A stretch of DNA of 64,000 nucleotides, taken from assembly GCF_020283565.1 (NCBI RefSeq), contig NC_060060.1, positions 47,604,015-47,668,014 on the forward strand, given 5' to 3'. Of this stretch, positions 20,119-31,173 are shown piece after piece. How positions within the stretch are numbered: position 1 is the stretch's first letter; each line of letters begins with the position of its first letter. The notes under the pieces were generated by a model. That model was given only the letters and a program-made list of their open reading frames with translations, was not told the DNA's origin and searched no databases. The stretch comes from Trifolium pratense. Its lineage: Eukaryota; Streptophyta; Magnoliopsida; Fabales; Fabaceae. The position numbers and the translations under genes were made by a program.

Positions 20119-23100
20119 ATGGACAAAGAAGGAGGTTTTGTTACCAGACCACCTCTCTTGGTTGGCGCTTCAAACTATGACTATTGGAAGTCCCGCATGA
20201 TGGCCTTCCTAAAACAAATTGATAGCAAGACATGGAAGGCAATTCTGAGAGGATGGACTCCACCTGTGAAGATGGACAAAGATGGTAAACCAACTCTTGA
20301 GTTGAAATCTGCTGAAGAATGGTCCAAAGAAGAAGATGAGCTTGCTCTTGCAAACTCAAAAGCTTTATATGCGCTATATAATGGTGTTGACAAGCACATA
20401 TTCAGACTCATCAAAAAGTGTGTTTGTGCTAAGGAAGCTTGGACAATTCTTGAGACTGTTCATGAAGGTACCTCTAAAGTGAAGCTATCTAAGCTACAAC
20501 TCCTGACAACAAAGTTTGAGAATCTAAGAATGAATGATGATGAAACCATTCAAGATTTTCACATGACCATACTTGATTTTGACAATCAATTTGATGCCTT
20601 GGGTGAAAAGATACCTGAAGAAAAGCTGGTAAGAAAAATGCTCAGGTCTCTACCTAAGAAGTTTGACATGAAAGTCACAGCTATAGAAGAAGCAAAGGAT
20701 ATCACAGATATGAAGCTAGATGAACTGGTTGGTTCACTACAAACCTATGAGGTAGCCACAAATGAAAAGATGGATAAGAAAAACAAAAGTATTGCTTTTG
20801 TTTCAAATGCTGAGGAAGAAGATCAACTGAGTGACACAGAATCTGAACAAAGCATCTCTGATGCAATGGTTCTTTTGGGAAAGCAATTTAATAAGGTGCT
20901 AAAGAGAATGGACAAACGCTCGAAGACAGGTGCAGCTGACATTGGTCGCAACACTTACAGGAATTTCAGAAAACCTGTAACAGATGAGAAATCAGCTCCA
21001 AATAAAGGTGTTCAATGCCATGAATGTGAGGGGTTTGGTCACATTAGAAGTGAATGTGGAACCTTTCTGAAGAAACAAAAGAAGGGGTTAACTGTAACTT
21101 GGTCAGATGAGGATTCTGAAGGAGAAGCTGATACTGCAAAAGCTATACATGTATTGACAAGTGTTTGCACATCTGACACTGAATCATGTGAAGAAGAACT
21201 AACCTTTGATGAACTTGCTGAATCATATAAAAAGCTGTGTCTGAAGAGTGCAGAAGTCTGCCGAGTCTCTGAAGAGCAAAAAGAGACAATCACTAAGTTG
21301 CAAACTGAGAAAGCTGCTAATTTGTCAAGAATCTCTGAATTTAGTACTAAATGGGAAGATAGTTTAAAGATCATTGAGGAACAGAAGGCAACTATCATCA
21401 ACTTAGAAGCTGACAAGATCAAACAACTGACTGAGATAGCTCATCTGAATGAAGAGGTAACTGAATTAAACTCTCATCTTGAGAATTTAAAAAAACATGT
21501 TCTTAGGCTATTCAAAGGAAGTGATCTAGATGAAATCCTGGAAACTTTGCCTGCTCCTAGTAGATCCAAAACAGGCATTGGGTATGAATACAAAAATGTT
21601 AATAGGATTATGGATTACAACAAAGAAGGGAAATTTTTGCCTGAGTTGAGTAAACAACCGTCTCCAAAAATGCATGACAGGATGTCGCCACACCTGGCTC
21701 CTAGACAGCAGAGACAAGTGTTGCCACATGTGGCACCACATCAGCAAAGATGGCAGAGACCTAGGTTTATACCTAGACCAAGAAGCAGGTACCATTCATG
21801 GAGATGTCATCACTGTGGAAGAAAGGGGCACATAAGGCCTTATTGCTACAAACTGTATGGTTATCCAAGTGAAACTCCACAAGAACCTGATCAATCCATC
21901 ACTAAAACAAAGATGGAATGGAAGCAAAAAGATGATGCAACCAATACCAAGGAGTATACAGCTGAAAGCAGTGGGAAAAGTTTGATTGCCCATACATCTC
22001 TCAGAGCATCATCAAAAGAAGATTGGTACTTTGATAGTGGTTGTTCCAGACACATGACTGGTGTTGAAAAATATTTAAAGGAAGTAAAATCCTATGCCAC
22101 AAGTTTTGTGACATTTGGAGATGGAGCAAAGGGGGAAATCAAAGGTATTGGAAGACTTATTGACCATGGTCTACCAAAACTTGAAAATGTTCTCCTTGTA
22201 AAAGGACTAACTGCCAATCTAATCAGTATAAGCCAACTATGTGATCAAGGCATGAAAGTCAACTTTACAAAAAATGAATGTCTGGTCAGCAATAATGAAG
22301 GAGACATCCTTATGAGGGGTGTTAGATCAAAAGACAACTGTTACTTGTGGATCCCTCTTGAAGAAGGTAATGTATCTACATGTCTCTTAACTAAAAATGA
22401 AGAGGTTAAGCTGTGGCATCAAAAATTAGGACACCTTAACCTGAAGAGCATGAAGAGAGTCATATCAGAAGAGGCTGTCAGAGGACTACCAATCTTACAG
22501 ATACAGGAAGGCAATATCTGTGGTGAATGTCAGATTGGGAAGCAAACCAAAGTGTCGCACCAAAAGTTGCAACACTTGTCCACCTCTAGAGTTCTTGAGT
22601 TACTACATATGGATCTGATGGGGCCCATACAAGTTGAGAGTCTTGGAGGTAAGAAATATGTTCTTGTTATTGTTGATGACTTCTCTAGGTATACTTGGGT
22701 GAATTTCATTAGGGAAAAATCTGAGACTTTTGAAGAATTCAAAAATCTTTGTGTACAACTTCAAAAAGAGAAAGACTGTGGTATTGTAAGAATCAGAAGT
22801 GACCATGGTAAGGAGTTTGAAAACTCTAAATTTGCTGATTTTTGTGCTGCTGAAGGAATAATTCATGAATTCTCTTCACCAATTACACCTCAACAAAATG
22901 GTGTGGTTGAAAGAAAGAATAGAACCTTACAGGAATCTGCTAGAGTAATGTTGCATGCCAAAAATGTTCCTTACAAATTCTGGGCTGAAGCCATGAATAC
23001 AGCATGTTACATTCACAATAGAGTAACATTAAGGAAAGGTACTGCTACAACATTGTATGAACTATGGAAGAATAGGAAGCCTACTGTGAAGTACTTCCAT

Positions 23101-25062
23101 GTGTTTGGGTTAAAATGTTATATTTTGGCAGATAGAGAACCTAGGAGAAAATTGGATCCCAAAAGTGATGAGGGGATATTTTTAGGTTACTCAACCAACA
23201 GCAGAGCGTACAGGGTTTTTAACTCCAGAACAAGAACTATGATGGAATCAATTAATGTTGTTGTTGATGACAGTGATACAACAAGTGCAGATCCAGCTGA
23301 AGAGACAGATGTCATAACACCTGTCCCAACACCTGATGATGATCAAACTGAACCTGAACCTGATCAACATTCTGAGTCTACTACAGAGGTTCCTAGACCA
23401 AACAAGGGACCATCTACTAGAACACAGAAGAATCATCCTCTGGAACTTGTCATTGGAAATCCAAATCAAGGAATTGCAACAAGAAGATCAAAAGAAGCAA
23501 TCTCCAATTCATGTTTCATATCAAAGATTGAACCAAAGAATGTTAAAGAAGCTTTGACTGATGAATACTGGATCAATGCTATGCAGGAGGAACTAACTCA
23601 GTTCAAAAGAAGTGAGGTATGGGATCTAGTACCTAGACCAGATGGTATAAATGTTATTGGTACAAAGTGGGTGTACAAGAACAAAACTGATGAAAATGGT
23701 GATATTACTAGAAATAAAGCCAGACTTGTAGCTCAAGGATACACCCAGATAGAAGGAGTAGATTTTGATGAGACTTTTGCTCCAGTTGCTCGCTTGGAAT
23801 CAATAAGATTACTCTTGGCTGTGGCATGCATTTTGAAATTCAAGCTATATCAAATGGATGTAAAAAGTGCATTCCTAAATGGCTATCTGAATGAAGAGGT
23901 ATATGTTGAGCAACCAAAAGGGTTTGTAGATCCAAGCTTTCCTAACCATGTTTACAAACTAAAGAAAGCACTTTATGGATTGAAACAAGCCCCTAGAGCA
24001 TGGTATGAAAGGTTGACTGAATTTCTTGTCAGCCATGGATACAAGAAGGGTGGAAATGATAAAACCTTGTTTGTAAGAGAAGAGAAAGGGAAGCTAATGA
24101 TAGCTCAGATATATGTGGATGATATTGTATTTGGTGGAATGTCGCGACAAATGGTGGAACACTTTGTGCATCAAATGCAATCTGAATTTGAAATGAGTCT
24201 TGTAGGTGAGCTAACTTATTTTTTAGGTCTTCAGGTCAAACAAATGGAAGACACCATATTTATCTCTCAAGAAAAATATGCAAGAAACATTGTGAAGAAA
24301 TTTGGTATGGAAGGTGGTAGTCACAAAAGGACACCTGCACCTACACACTTGAAACTTACCAAAGATGAGAAAGGGGTTGATGTGGATCAAAGTCTCTATA
24401 GAAGTATGATTGGAAGCTTACTATATCTCACAGCTAGCAGGCCTGATATCATGTTTGCAGTTGGTGTTTGTGCTAGATACCAATCTGAACCCAAGATGAG
24501 TCATCTGACTCAAGTAAAGAGGATCTTCAAATATGTCAATGGCACATGTGGCTACGGAATTCTTTACACTCATGGTAATGATTCTACTTTAATTGGATAT
24601 TGTGATGCAGATTGGGCTGGAAGTGCTGATGATAGAAAGAGCACCTCTGGTGCATGTTTCTTCTTGGGAAACAATCTAGTATCTTGGTTTAGTAAGAAGC
24701 AAAATAGCGTGTCTCTATCAACAGCTGAGGCAGAATATATAGCAGCTGGGAGTAGTTGCTCTCAATTGTTATGGATGAGACAAATGTTGAAAGAGTATAG
24801 TGTGGAGCAAGATGTCATGACACTCTACTGTGACAATCTTAGTGCTATAAACATTTCTAAAAATCCTATTCAACATAGTAGGACTAAGCATATTGATATA
24901 CGTCATCATTTTATAAGAGAGCTTGTAGAAGAAAAAATTGTCACACTTGAGCACATTGCATCGGAAGAACAATTAGCAGACATTTTTACTAAAGCGTTGG
25001 ATGCAAGTCAATTTGAAAATTTAAGAGGCAAACTTGGAATTTGCCTTTTTGAAGACAAATAG
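20119..25062 (+). CDS. gag-pol: Sirevirus 1 gag-pol polyprotein
   Basis: The single 1647-codon frame encodes all core proteins. Gag occupies roughly residues 1-580, with a UBN2-type capsid region, a CCHC knuckle at 300-313, a long coiled coil at about 370-480 and a second CCHC knuckle at 563-576. Retropepsin has DSG at 639-641. Integrase has WHQKLGH at 766 and a DD35E triad of Asp832, Asp895 and Glu931. Reverse transcriptase has YVDD at 1332-1335. RNase H has CDADW at 1495-1499. The product assembles particles, makes cDNA and inserts it. A long gag with a coiled coil is typical of Sireviruses. No stop or shift is seen. It ends in UAG followed by CAGUUA. Confidence 0.97.
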   Translation: MDKEGGFVTRPPLLVGASNYDYWKSRMMAFLKQIDSKTWKAILRGWTPPVKMDKDGKPTLELKSAEEWSKEEDELALANSKALYALYNGVDKHIFRLIKKCVCAKEAWTILETVHEGTSKVKLSKLQLLTTKFENLRMNDDETIQDFHMTILDFDNQFDALGEKIPEEKLVRKMLRSLPKKFDMKVTAIEEAKDITDMKLDELVGSLQTYEVATNEKMDKKNKSIAFVSNAEEEDQLSDTESEQSISDAMVLLGKQFNKVLKRMDKRSKTGAADIGRNTYRNFRKPVTDEKSAPNKGVQCHECEGFGHIRSECGTFLKKQKKGLTVTWSDEDSEGEADTAKAIHVLTSVCTSDTESCEEELTFDELAESYKKLCLKSAEVCRVSEEQKETITKLQTEKAANLSRISEFSTKWEDSLKIIEEQKATIINLEADKIKQLTEIAHLNEEVTELNSHLENLKKHVLRLFKGSDLDEILETLPAPSRSKTGIGYEYKNVNRIMDYNKEGKFLPELSKQPSPKMHDRMSPHLAPRQQRQVLPHVAPHQQRWQRPRFIPRPRSRYHSWRCHHCGRKGHIRPYCYKLYGYPSETPQEPDQSITKTKMEWKQKDDATNTKEYTAESSGKSLIAHTSLRASSKEDWYFDSGCSRHMTGVEKYLKEVKSYATSFVTFGDGAKGEIKGIGRLIDHGLPKLENVLLVKGLTANLISISQLCDQGMKVNFTKNECLVSNNEGDILMRGVRSKDNCYLWIPLEEGNVSTCLLTKNEEVKLWHQKLGHLNLKSMKRVISEEAVRGLPILQIQEGNICGECQIGKQTKVSHQKLQHLSTSRVLELLHMDLMGPIQVESLGGKKYVLVIVDDFSRYTWVNFIREKSETFEEFKNLCVQLQKEKDCGIVRIRSDHGKEFENSKFADFCAAEGIIHEFSSPITPQQNGVVERKNRTLQESARVMLHAKNVPYKFWAEAMNTACYIHNRVTLRKGTATTLYELWKNRKPTVKYFHVFGLKCYILADREPRRKLDPKSDEGIFLGYSTNSRAYRVFNSRTRTMMESINVVVDDSDTTSADPAEETDVITPVPTPDDDQTEPEPDQHSESTTEVPRPNKGPSTRTQKNHPLELVIGNPNQGIATRRSKEAISNSCFISKIEPKNVKEALTDEYWINAMQEELTQFKRSEVWDLVPRPDGINVIGTKWVYKNKTDENGDITRNKARLVAQGYTQIEGVDFDETFAPVARLESIRLLLAVACILKFKLYQMDVKSAFLNGYLNEEVYVEQPKGFVDPSFPNHVYKLKKALYGLKQAPRAWYERLTEFLVSHGYKKGGNDKTLFVREEKGKLMIAQIYVDDIVFGGMSRQMVEHFVHQMQSEFEMSLVGELTYFLGLQVKQMEDTIFISQEKYARNIVKKFGMEGGSHKRTPAPTHLKLTKDEKGVDVDQSLYRSMIGSLLYLTASRPDIMFAVGVCARYQSEPKMSHLTQVKRIFKYVNGTCGYGILYTHGNDSTLIGYCDADWAGSADDRKSTSGACFFLGNNLVSWFSKKQNSVSLSTAEAEYIAAGSSCSQLLWMRQMLKEYSVEQDVMTLYCDNLSAINISKNPIQHSRTKHIDIRHHFIRELVEEKIVTLEHIASEEQLADIFTKALDASQFENLRGKLGICLFEDK

Positions 25063-25068
25063 CAGTTA
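25060..25068 (+). promoter_or_regulatory. Leaky stop codon context (UAG CAG UUA), Sirevirus 1
   Basis: The gag-pol stop is TAG followed by CAGTTA, matching the UAG CAR YYA readthrough context of tobamoviruses, which has been reported for soybean SIRE1. The frame stays open past the stop and joins the env-like ORF. An extended gag-pol-env product is therefore possible by readthrough. Confidence 0.75.
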
Positions 25069-25077
25069 CAGCATGTA

Positions 25078-27333
25078 ATGCGTGTAACTACCTCTCTTCA
25101 TTTAAAGTTACACGCTAATCAAGGGAGTTTTCATTCAACTTCCCATAACTTCTATCAACCACAATCATTACTTTTCATCCATCTTCTCTCTCACGCTCAA
25201 AACCTCTCCAACTTCCTCATCAACATTTCTCCAATCTTTACATTTCTCAGAAAAACTTACCCAATAATCATGTCTGATTCTGGAAAGTCCTCACCAACGA
25301 AGAATGATGATGCTCCATCACCACAAGTGGCGATAAATGCTATTCCTCTCAACACCATACCTGCCACAAGTCCAAAGATGCGAAGAAAGTCAGTTGCGAA
25401 GAAGGAAAGGTCATCACGAACAAGTATAAATCCTTCATCTCCCTCATCTTCAATTAAGAAAACGAAGAAGAAGAGCAAGAAATCGCGAACTGAATCGAGA
25501 AGGTCCTATACAATGTCTGAACTGCATGTTGATCCTCTGCCATCAAGTAATGTTCCTACTCCTGTCGTTGATACTGCAGAAGAGAATGTTGACACATCTG
25601 GTAAGACTCCTGTTAATTTAGGTCTTAATGTTGAAAATCCTGCTGAAACCCTAGGCTTAAAGGACCCTGCTATATCTGAAAAATTGGGGAAAACTGTTCC
25701 TAACCCCCCTACTGTTGTTGATGCGAATATTGGTGCTTCCACTGAGACCAATGAGGCTGTTGCTGATGAGTCTCTCCAGAAAACTGCTCCTGAGACTCAT
25801 GTTGCGCCAAATGTTGCAACACATGGCGCTGCGCCAAATGTGGTGCCAGATGTTACCACATCTTTGGCACAAGAGAACCTTGTGGACTATTCTGAGTCTG
25901 ATGAGAGTCCCCCACCTAAGGATACTGATAAAGAAGCTGGTTCTGATAAAGTTGTGAATGAAACTCCTGAGGTAATAATTGTTAATGAAAATGAAACTAC
26001 AGCTAGTGATAAGGCTATTCCTGCACATTCTGAAGCTAGTGTAGCTAGGAGGACTAGAAGTAGGGCTGGTAAAGCTGTAGAGACTGCTAGTACACCTGTC
26101 CAAACACCAAAACCCTCTAAGGCTGGAAAAGCTACTGGTAAAAAGCCTGTGTATGGACCTCCAAAACCTGTCAGTAAAGTGGTCCCTAGGTCAGAGACCA
26201 AGAAAAGAAAAGCTCCTCCAACAAGTGATTCTGATTTTGAACCTGAGACAGATGTTGCTGCATCTGGCAGCACATCTAGAAAGAGTATAGGAAGGAAGAA
26301 GATTCCTCAAACTGTTCCCTATGCTCCTTTAGATAATGTCTCATTCCATCTAGAGAATGGGTCTGCAAGGTGGAAGTTTGTGTATCATAGAAGGTTAGCT
26401 CTGGAAAGAAATTTGAAAGCTGATATTCTTGAATGTCCTAGTATTGTAGAAGCTCTTGAGTATGCAGGTCTGATGAAAACTGTGGTTGGGTTTGACAAGT
26501 GCTATGACAGGCTTGTCAAGGAATTTTTGATCAATGTGGCTGCAGACTGTAATGATCCAGCAAGTCCTGAATACAGGCAAGTGTTTGTTCGTGGAAAGTG
26601 TGTGAAATTCTCACCTATTGTGATAAACCAATATCTCCAAAGAAGTTCTGATGAAGTGGCTCCTCTAAAAGCCACAGATAATGAAATCTGCAAGGTCCTC
26701 ACTGGTGGAAAAATTAAAGTGTGGCCAAGCAAGGCAAAGTTGTCTGCAACTTCCCTCTCACCATTCTATGCTGTTTTAAATAGGATTGCTGCCCATAATT
26801 GGGTACCAACCACCCACTCAGGTGATATTGCAAGAGGATTGGGCAAGTTCATTTATGCTGTGGGTACCAAGGCCAATTTTGACTATGGAGCTTATTTCTT
26901 TCAAGAAACTTTAAGCCATGCCCTGACTTATGCTGTTGAGAAGCCAGTTGCTCTCCCTACTCTGCTATGCAATATCATTCTTGAGCAACACCCAGATATA
27001 CTAAGGAGTACTGATGTTCCTTGTAAAAGGAAAGGGGTGTTGGTGATTGAGCAGAGGCTGCTGGATGGGACAAATGCTGCAGCAGGTGTTGGCACATCTG
27101 TCCAGGCTGGTGTACTCTCTAGGAAGCAGATGATTGCAGACTTGACTGAGACCAGCAGAGCTCTTGAGGCCAGGAAGCTGAAAATAGACCGTGTAATTGA
27201 GGCACTCAAGGCTGAGGAAGCTGCTGAAATGGCTGAAGGTGAGCTAGATGGACAAGAAGGAAAAGAGGCTAGTGAGTCTGAGGATGGTTCTGAGGATGTG
27301 ATGGAGGACTCTGATGAAAGTTCTTCAATATAA
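25078..27333 (+). CDS. Sirevirus 1 envelope-like protein
   Basis: This ORF is in the same frame as gag-pol and can be read by stop suppression. If it is initiated separately, the Met at 25270 (MSDSGKSSPTK, conserved in the second copy) is a better start than 25078. The N-terminal half is rich in S, P, T and K with little structure. From about residue 420 (FHLENGSARWKFVYHRR) a conserved region follows, similar to the putative plant transposon protein domain found in Sirevirus third ORFs. Residues near 700-720 may form a coiled coil, and the C terminus is acidic. I see no convincing membrane anchor after the conserved Met. Sirevirus env-like proteins have no proven envelope function. Confidence 0.85.
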   Translation: MRVTTSLHLKLHANQGSFHSTSHNFYQPQSLLFIHLLSHAQNLSNFLINISPIFTFLRKTYPIIMSDSGKSSPTKNDDAPSPQVAINAIPLNTIPATSPKMRRKSVAKKERSSRTSINPSSPSSSIKKTKKKSKKSRTESRRSYTMSELHVDPLPSSNVPTPVVDTAEENVDTSGKTPVNLGLNVENPAETLGLKDPAISEKLGKTVPNPPTVVDANIGASTETNEAVADESLQKTAPETHVAPNVATHGAAPNVVPDVTTSLAQENLVDYSESDESPPPKDTDKEAGSDKVVNETPEVIIVNENETTASDKAIPAHSEASVARRTRSRAGKAVETASTPVQTPKPSKAGKATGKKPVYGPPKPVSKVVPRSETKKRKAPPTSDSDFEPETDVAASGSTSRKSIGRKKIPQTVPYAPLDNVSFHLENGSARWKFVYHRRLALERNLKADILECPSIVEALEYAGLMKTVVGFDKCYDRLVKEFLINVAADCNDPASPEYRQVFVRGKCVKFSPIVINQYLQRSSDEVAPLKATDNEICKVLTGGKIKVWPSKAKLSATSLSPFYAVLNRIAAHNWVPTTHSGDIARGLGKFIYAVGTKANFDYGAYFFQETLSHALTYAVEKPVALPTLLCNIILEQHPDILRSTDVPCKRKGVLVIEQRLLDGTNAAAGVGTSVQAGVLSRKQMIADLTETSRALEARKLKIDRVIEALKAEEAAEMAEGELDGQEGKEASESEDGSEDVMEDSDESSSI

Positions 27334-28117
27334 TTTCTGATGTTTTCCTTATATTTGTTTCTGATGTACTTTTGGTGTTTCTTTTGTTGTTCCTTTATGG
27401 GCTAGGCCCTGAATTTCTAGCACTCTCTATGGTCTGTAATAACTGCACACTGATATTCTCTATGCTCTGGTACACTATGATTTCCTATTCATGATGTTTG
27501 TCTAAATTGTGGCTAAAAAGGGGGAGTAGTGTGTGTGTGTGACAAGTGTGTGGTCAGATGTTCTCACATCTGGTGACTGTTGACTGTTTTTGTGCTAGTA
27601 TCCGTATGCTCGTATTGAGGGGGAGTGTGAGTAATATGCATGTACTGAGGGGGAGTAGTAAATATTCAGGGGGAGTGTGAGTGATATTATCTCTTGATCG
27701 CCTGAATACGTTTGATGACGAATGTTGTGCCAAGTGTTATGGCACCTGACTAATGAGTCCACTATCCACTATGACTGAGAATTTATTTTTTCTCAGATGT
27801 TTATGGGAATTTATTTTTCCCTGTTGTTCTTATGATGAATGGATGCGCGTTAAACTATTAGGAGTTTATTTCTCCTATCTCTTTGCATCTACTATGAGAG
27901 TTTATTTCTCTCTTGTGTTGTTCCATGAGGCTAGTTGTGTTTTATTCCGCTGTTGCATTGCCTCTGATGCTACTTGACTATCTTGGAAGTAGTGTTTATT
28001 ATGTGTTACTTTCTTTCCTAGTTGTGTGATCATGTTGACTCGAAGGAAAGGTAATACTGTATCTCTCTATATACTGGTCTAATATTGTTTTAGCCAAAAT
28101 TTGCCAAAGGGGGAGAT
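27334..28117 (+). other. 3' non-coding region of Sirevirus 1
   Basis: The region contains five GGGGGAG purine tracts (27515-27526, 27617-27625, 27647-27655, 27667-27675 and, next to the LTR, 28106-28115), an inverted repeat CAGATGT/ACATCTG near 27556-27573, several ACAAGTGT/CAAGTGTT motifs, and a set of four small hairpins at 27775-27912. The last purine tract is the primer for plus-strand synthesis. Confidence 0.85.
27775..27912 (+). other. Row of four hairpins with TTTATTT loops, Sirevirus 1
   Basis: Hairpin 1 (27775-27796) has arms CTGAGAA/TTCTCAG, hairpin 2 (27805-27821) GGGAA/TTCCC, hairpin 3 (27859-27877) TAGGAG/CTCCTA, and hairpin 4 (27896-27912) GAGAG/CTCTC. All loops are TTTATTT or TTTATTTT. 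Arms differ between hairpins yet stay complementary. In the second Sirevirus hairpin 4 has GGGAG/CTCCC, a compensatory change. Confidence 0.75.
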
Positions 28118-29155
28118 TGTTGGGTTTTTGTATATTGGCTACATTTTGCAAAAACATATTTTAGCCAAGTGTTGAGACAAGTGTGCTGACCCCAAGTGTT
28201 GTGACAAATGTTGTGACACTTTGGAACAACACCTGACTCTGTTCTGCGCGCGCCAGCTGGATGTTATTATTTTCTACTCAATCTTTTGAAGATCTGTTTG
28301 AAGAATTATGTCAAGGTTTCTTACAGAGGAAGGCGCACGTGTTTAATGTGTTTCATGAGGCAGCTAAACCCTAGTTTTATTTTCCAAAAGAATTATATTT
28401 TTGGAAAATATATTTTTGCGGTTTCAAAAATATAACTATTGTTTTCAAAAATATATCACTGCTGCCGCAATTCTAGAAGCCCTAATTTTGTCTTGAAGCC
28501 CAAGTCGTTCTACTACTATAAATACAAAGGCAAGCATATGGTTTCAAGCATCTAAAATCGTGTTCTTACAAAGCGTGTGTTTTAGGGATTTTAGAGTGTT
28601 AATTGTGAGCCTATCTTGTGTCTCATTGATGCAAGCTTAGGACCTGAGTGTTATTGAGTTGTAAGTGTGAACTTCTCCTAAGCTTTGAAGTACGGAGATT
28701 GTTCCATTGTGTTGTGTGGTTTACTCGCAAGCTTTTAAGCAAGAGTGAATCCTAGTTTTTAGGAGTGTGTCTCCACCTGTTGTGTGTGAAATTGAATAGC
28801 AGCGCTGTCTGTGTTGCTAAGGTGGGAATTGGGACGGGGTCTCATATCTAGGAGTTCCTAGGTAGAAGGGTCATTGGGTAGTGATTAAGTGAGAAGTTGT
28901 AAACGGGTGAGTTTAGCTTCGAAGTAATACTGCTGATAGTGGACTTCATTCCTGGATTGGTATCCCCCAGAGTAGGCTTTAGGCTGAACTGGGTTAACAA
29001 CTCTCGTGTGTTATTTACTTTACTGTTTGTATTGTTTTATGTTATTTACTCTGTTTATAGACAAGTGTTGGCGCACCAGTGACAACATCTGTCTACAACA
29101 GACAAGTGTTGCTACACCTTGAGCAACACCTGTCCACTGTGTGCCAGGAATTTCA
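28118..29155 (+). repeat. 3' LTR of Sirevirus 1
   Basis: It is identical to 19012-20049 in my reading and follows the polypurine tract AAAGGGGGAGAT. The TATA box is at 28517-28524. Confidence 0.96.
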
Positions 29156-29890
29156 GTCTTCGTCTTTTTCTGCCTTTACCTCAAAATTGTCTAGTGTAGA
29201 GATTCCAAAAAATGTACAGGTTGCTCTAGAAGTTCCAAAGTGGAGGGAAGCTGTACTTGAGGAGATGAAAGCTCTTGAAAAGAACAAAACCTGGAGTGTT
29301 ATGACACTACCGGATGACAAGAAGACGGTTGGATGCAAATGGGTGTTTACTGTAAAGTATAATTCAGATGGGTCAATCGAAAGGTACAAGGCTCGATTGG
29401 TGGCTAAGGGTTTTACTCAAACCTATGGTATAGACTACTCAGAGACTTTTGCTCCTGTTGCAAAATTGAACACTGTCAGAATTCTCTTGTCTCTTGCTGC
29501 TAACTTAGATTGGCCCCTACATCAGTTGGATGTTAAGAATGCTTTTCTCAATGGTGATTTAGAAGAAGAAGTATATATGGACATTCCTCCTGGCTTTGAA
29601 GACAAGTTTGGATCAAATGTATGCAAACTAAATAAGTCTTTGTATGGATTAAAGCAGTCTTCTAGAGCTTGGTTTGAAAAGTTCACTTATTCCATGAAGA
29701 AACAAGGGTACATTCAAGGACAAACTGACCACACCTTGTTCACAAAGTTCTCCCAAGATGGAAAAATTGATGTCCTAATTGTTTATGTTGATGATATCGT
29801 CCTTACTGGAGATGATATAGTTGAAATGGCAAGAGTAAAAGAGAAATTAGCATTAGACTTTGAAATCAAGGACTTGGGATCCATGAGATA
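29156..29890 (+). pseudogene. Element B reverse transcriptase, part 1
   Basis: This resumes element B after Sirevirus 1. It encodes W-REA, NKTWSVM, KWVF, RLVAKGFTQ, YSETFAPVAKL and the catalytic YVDDIV at about 29784-29801. The frame is open up to the solo LTR inserted at 29891, after GSMRY. The apparent ORF begins inside the Sirevirus LTR, which is an accident of the junction. Confidence 0.9.
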
Positions 29891-31173
29891 TGATGACGGA
29901 TCGTCACACTCTCATAATCCATGCTTATTTGAGGGACATTAGACTCATTTTAGAGGGTTTTAAGCAATAAAATCAAGAGAAATCAACTCGGAAGCAAGGT
30001 TACTTGGAATACAAGAAAGCAGGAAATTATGCTGAAAAATACAGTTTTGCACTATGCTGGGGGCGTGGTCCATCACGCGCAGCGTGATGCTTATCACAGA
30101 GAGACCAAAAACCAGCTTTGATCACGCGCAGCGTGGGGACTGTCCACGCGCGGCTTGAAACTCTGACCTGAGAAGACTTGCTCACTGACTTAGTCACGCG
30201 CGGCGTGAGATCTATCACGCGCGGCGTGAAGGAGAAAATTGCACTACGCTGGGGGCGTAGCCCATCTCACGCGCAGCGTAGTGTTAATTTCAGCAACCAC
30301 GCGCAGCGTGGTAGATCTCACGCGCAGCGTGGTTGCAGTCAGTATATATGGAAAAGTCAGTTTTCTGGATCTGGGTTGGAAAATCTGTTACATTCATCTA
30401 CTTTCTGGTTTTGGAAGTTTTCACAGTTGGATCCAGACCTTCATAGGATAGCTTCAAGCTCCTCAATAGCATGGATTCTCAAGCCATGAAGTTGAAGCTA
30501 GGACGCGATCGAAGCAACATGAGGAGCTAAACTCCTTGTGGAGGTAGGATCTAGGATAGTCTAGGATGTAGATGGATCTAATGTAATCTGCTCTATTGTA
30601 AGAATTTACTCTGTTTCATAGTGTTTACTTAATGCAATTCTTCGCTTAATGCTTTATAATCCTTCATTAGTGTTATAACGATTTTGAGTTAAGTCACGTA
30701 TGAGAATATTGGTTTAATTTCTGAACTGAATTGCATTGAGCACTCGAGTGTTTCCGGTCGAGAGATTGAAACATAGAGTGTAGCGAACGATCGACGCGCT
30801 TTCATATCATTCGTTGTAGGTAGCTTCCGCCCGAGTGATCGGGGGAGTATCGACAACGAATAGAGTGGATTTTGACAAGAGATTGCGATTCACTAATATG
30901 TTGATCCAGTTGTGAACACTTGAGTAAATTCGTATGATACGGTAGATTGCATGTGATTTAGCTATAGACTAGGTGATTCCGATGATTCTACCTCGCTTTT
31001 CCACTTATCACAAAGCACGTTTTCTAACAATTCATCACTCAACATACCCCAATTTATGTGTTATTCTTGCATGATGTTTATAAACACTATTAGACTAGTT
31101 TGATCACACAATCCCTGTGGATCGATATTTTATTACTACGTGGTATTTCGTTCACTTGCGAAAATTTCCATCA
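29891..31173. mobile_element. Solo LTR (Tat/Ogre-like) in element B
   Basis: The 1283-bp insert runs TGATGACGGATC... to ...TTTCCATCA (TG...CA, with TGATG/CATCA ends) between AGATA duplications at 29886-29890 and 31174-31178. The reverse transcriptase frame of element B continues across it. No internal region is present, so it is a solo LTR left by LTR-LTR recombination. It holds an array of short palindromes of the CACGCGCAGCGTG type at 30070-30330, just upstream of a TATA-like TATATATGG near 30343. Confidence 0.9.
30070..30335. repeat. Array of CACGCGC(A/G)GCGTG palindromes in the solo LTR
   Basis: At least six near-perfect dyads occur (30072-30088, 30121-30135, 30194-30208, 30215-30229, 30295-30312 and 30316-30332), plus two related CTACGC/GCGTAG-type stems (near 30053 and 30243). 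Flanking bases also pair, with ATCACGC/GCGTGAT in one unit and ACCACGC/GCGTGGT in another. Confidence 0.8.

Larger units (their letters stand above)
19012..29155 (+). mobile_element. Sirevirus 1 (SIRE1-type Ty1/copia), complete
   Basis: The 10,144-bp element has 1038-bp LTRs at 19012-20049 and 28118-29155 that I read as identical. Target duplications GTCTT lie at 19007-19011 and 29156-29160. It has a primer-binding site, a 1647-codon gag-pol, an in-frame env-like ORF after a UAG, several polypurine tracts and a structured 3' region. It is inserted inside copia element B between the integrase and reverse transcriptase parts. The identical LTRs and open frames point to a very recent insertion that may be competent. 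Confidence 0.97.

Noticed and set aside
25078..25269. Hydrophobic stretch before the conserved Met as a signal peptide of an envelope protein
   Set aside because: The sequence is not conserved between the two Sireviruses, and with readthrough it would be internal, so a signal peptide claim is not supported.
25507..26273. Long minus-strand frames across the env-like ORF
   Set aside because: They are shadows of the plus-strand coding sequence and its codon bias. The same shadows appear in Sirevirus 2 at 50659-51445.
29079..29942. Open frame of 287 codons starting in the Sirevirus 3' LTR
   Set aside because: The first codons come from the LTR and the rest is reverse transcriptase of element B joined by the insertion. 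It is a chance fusion, not a gene.
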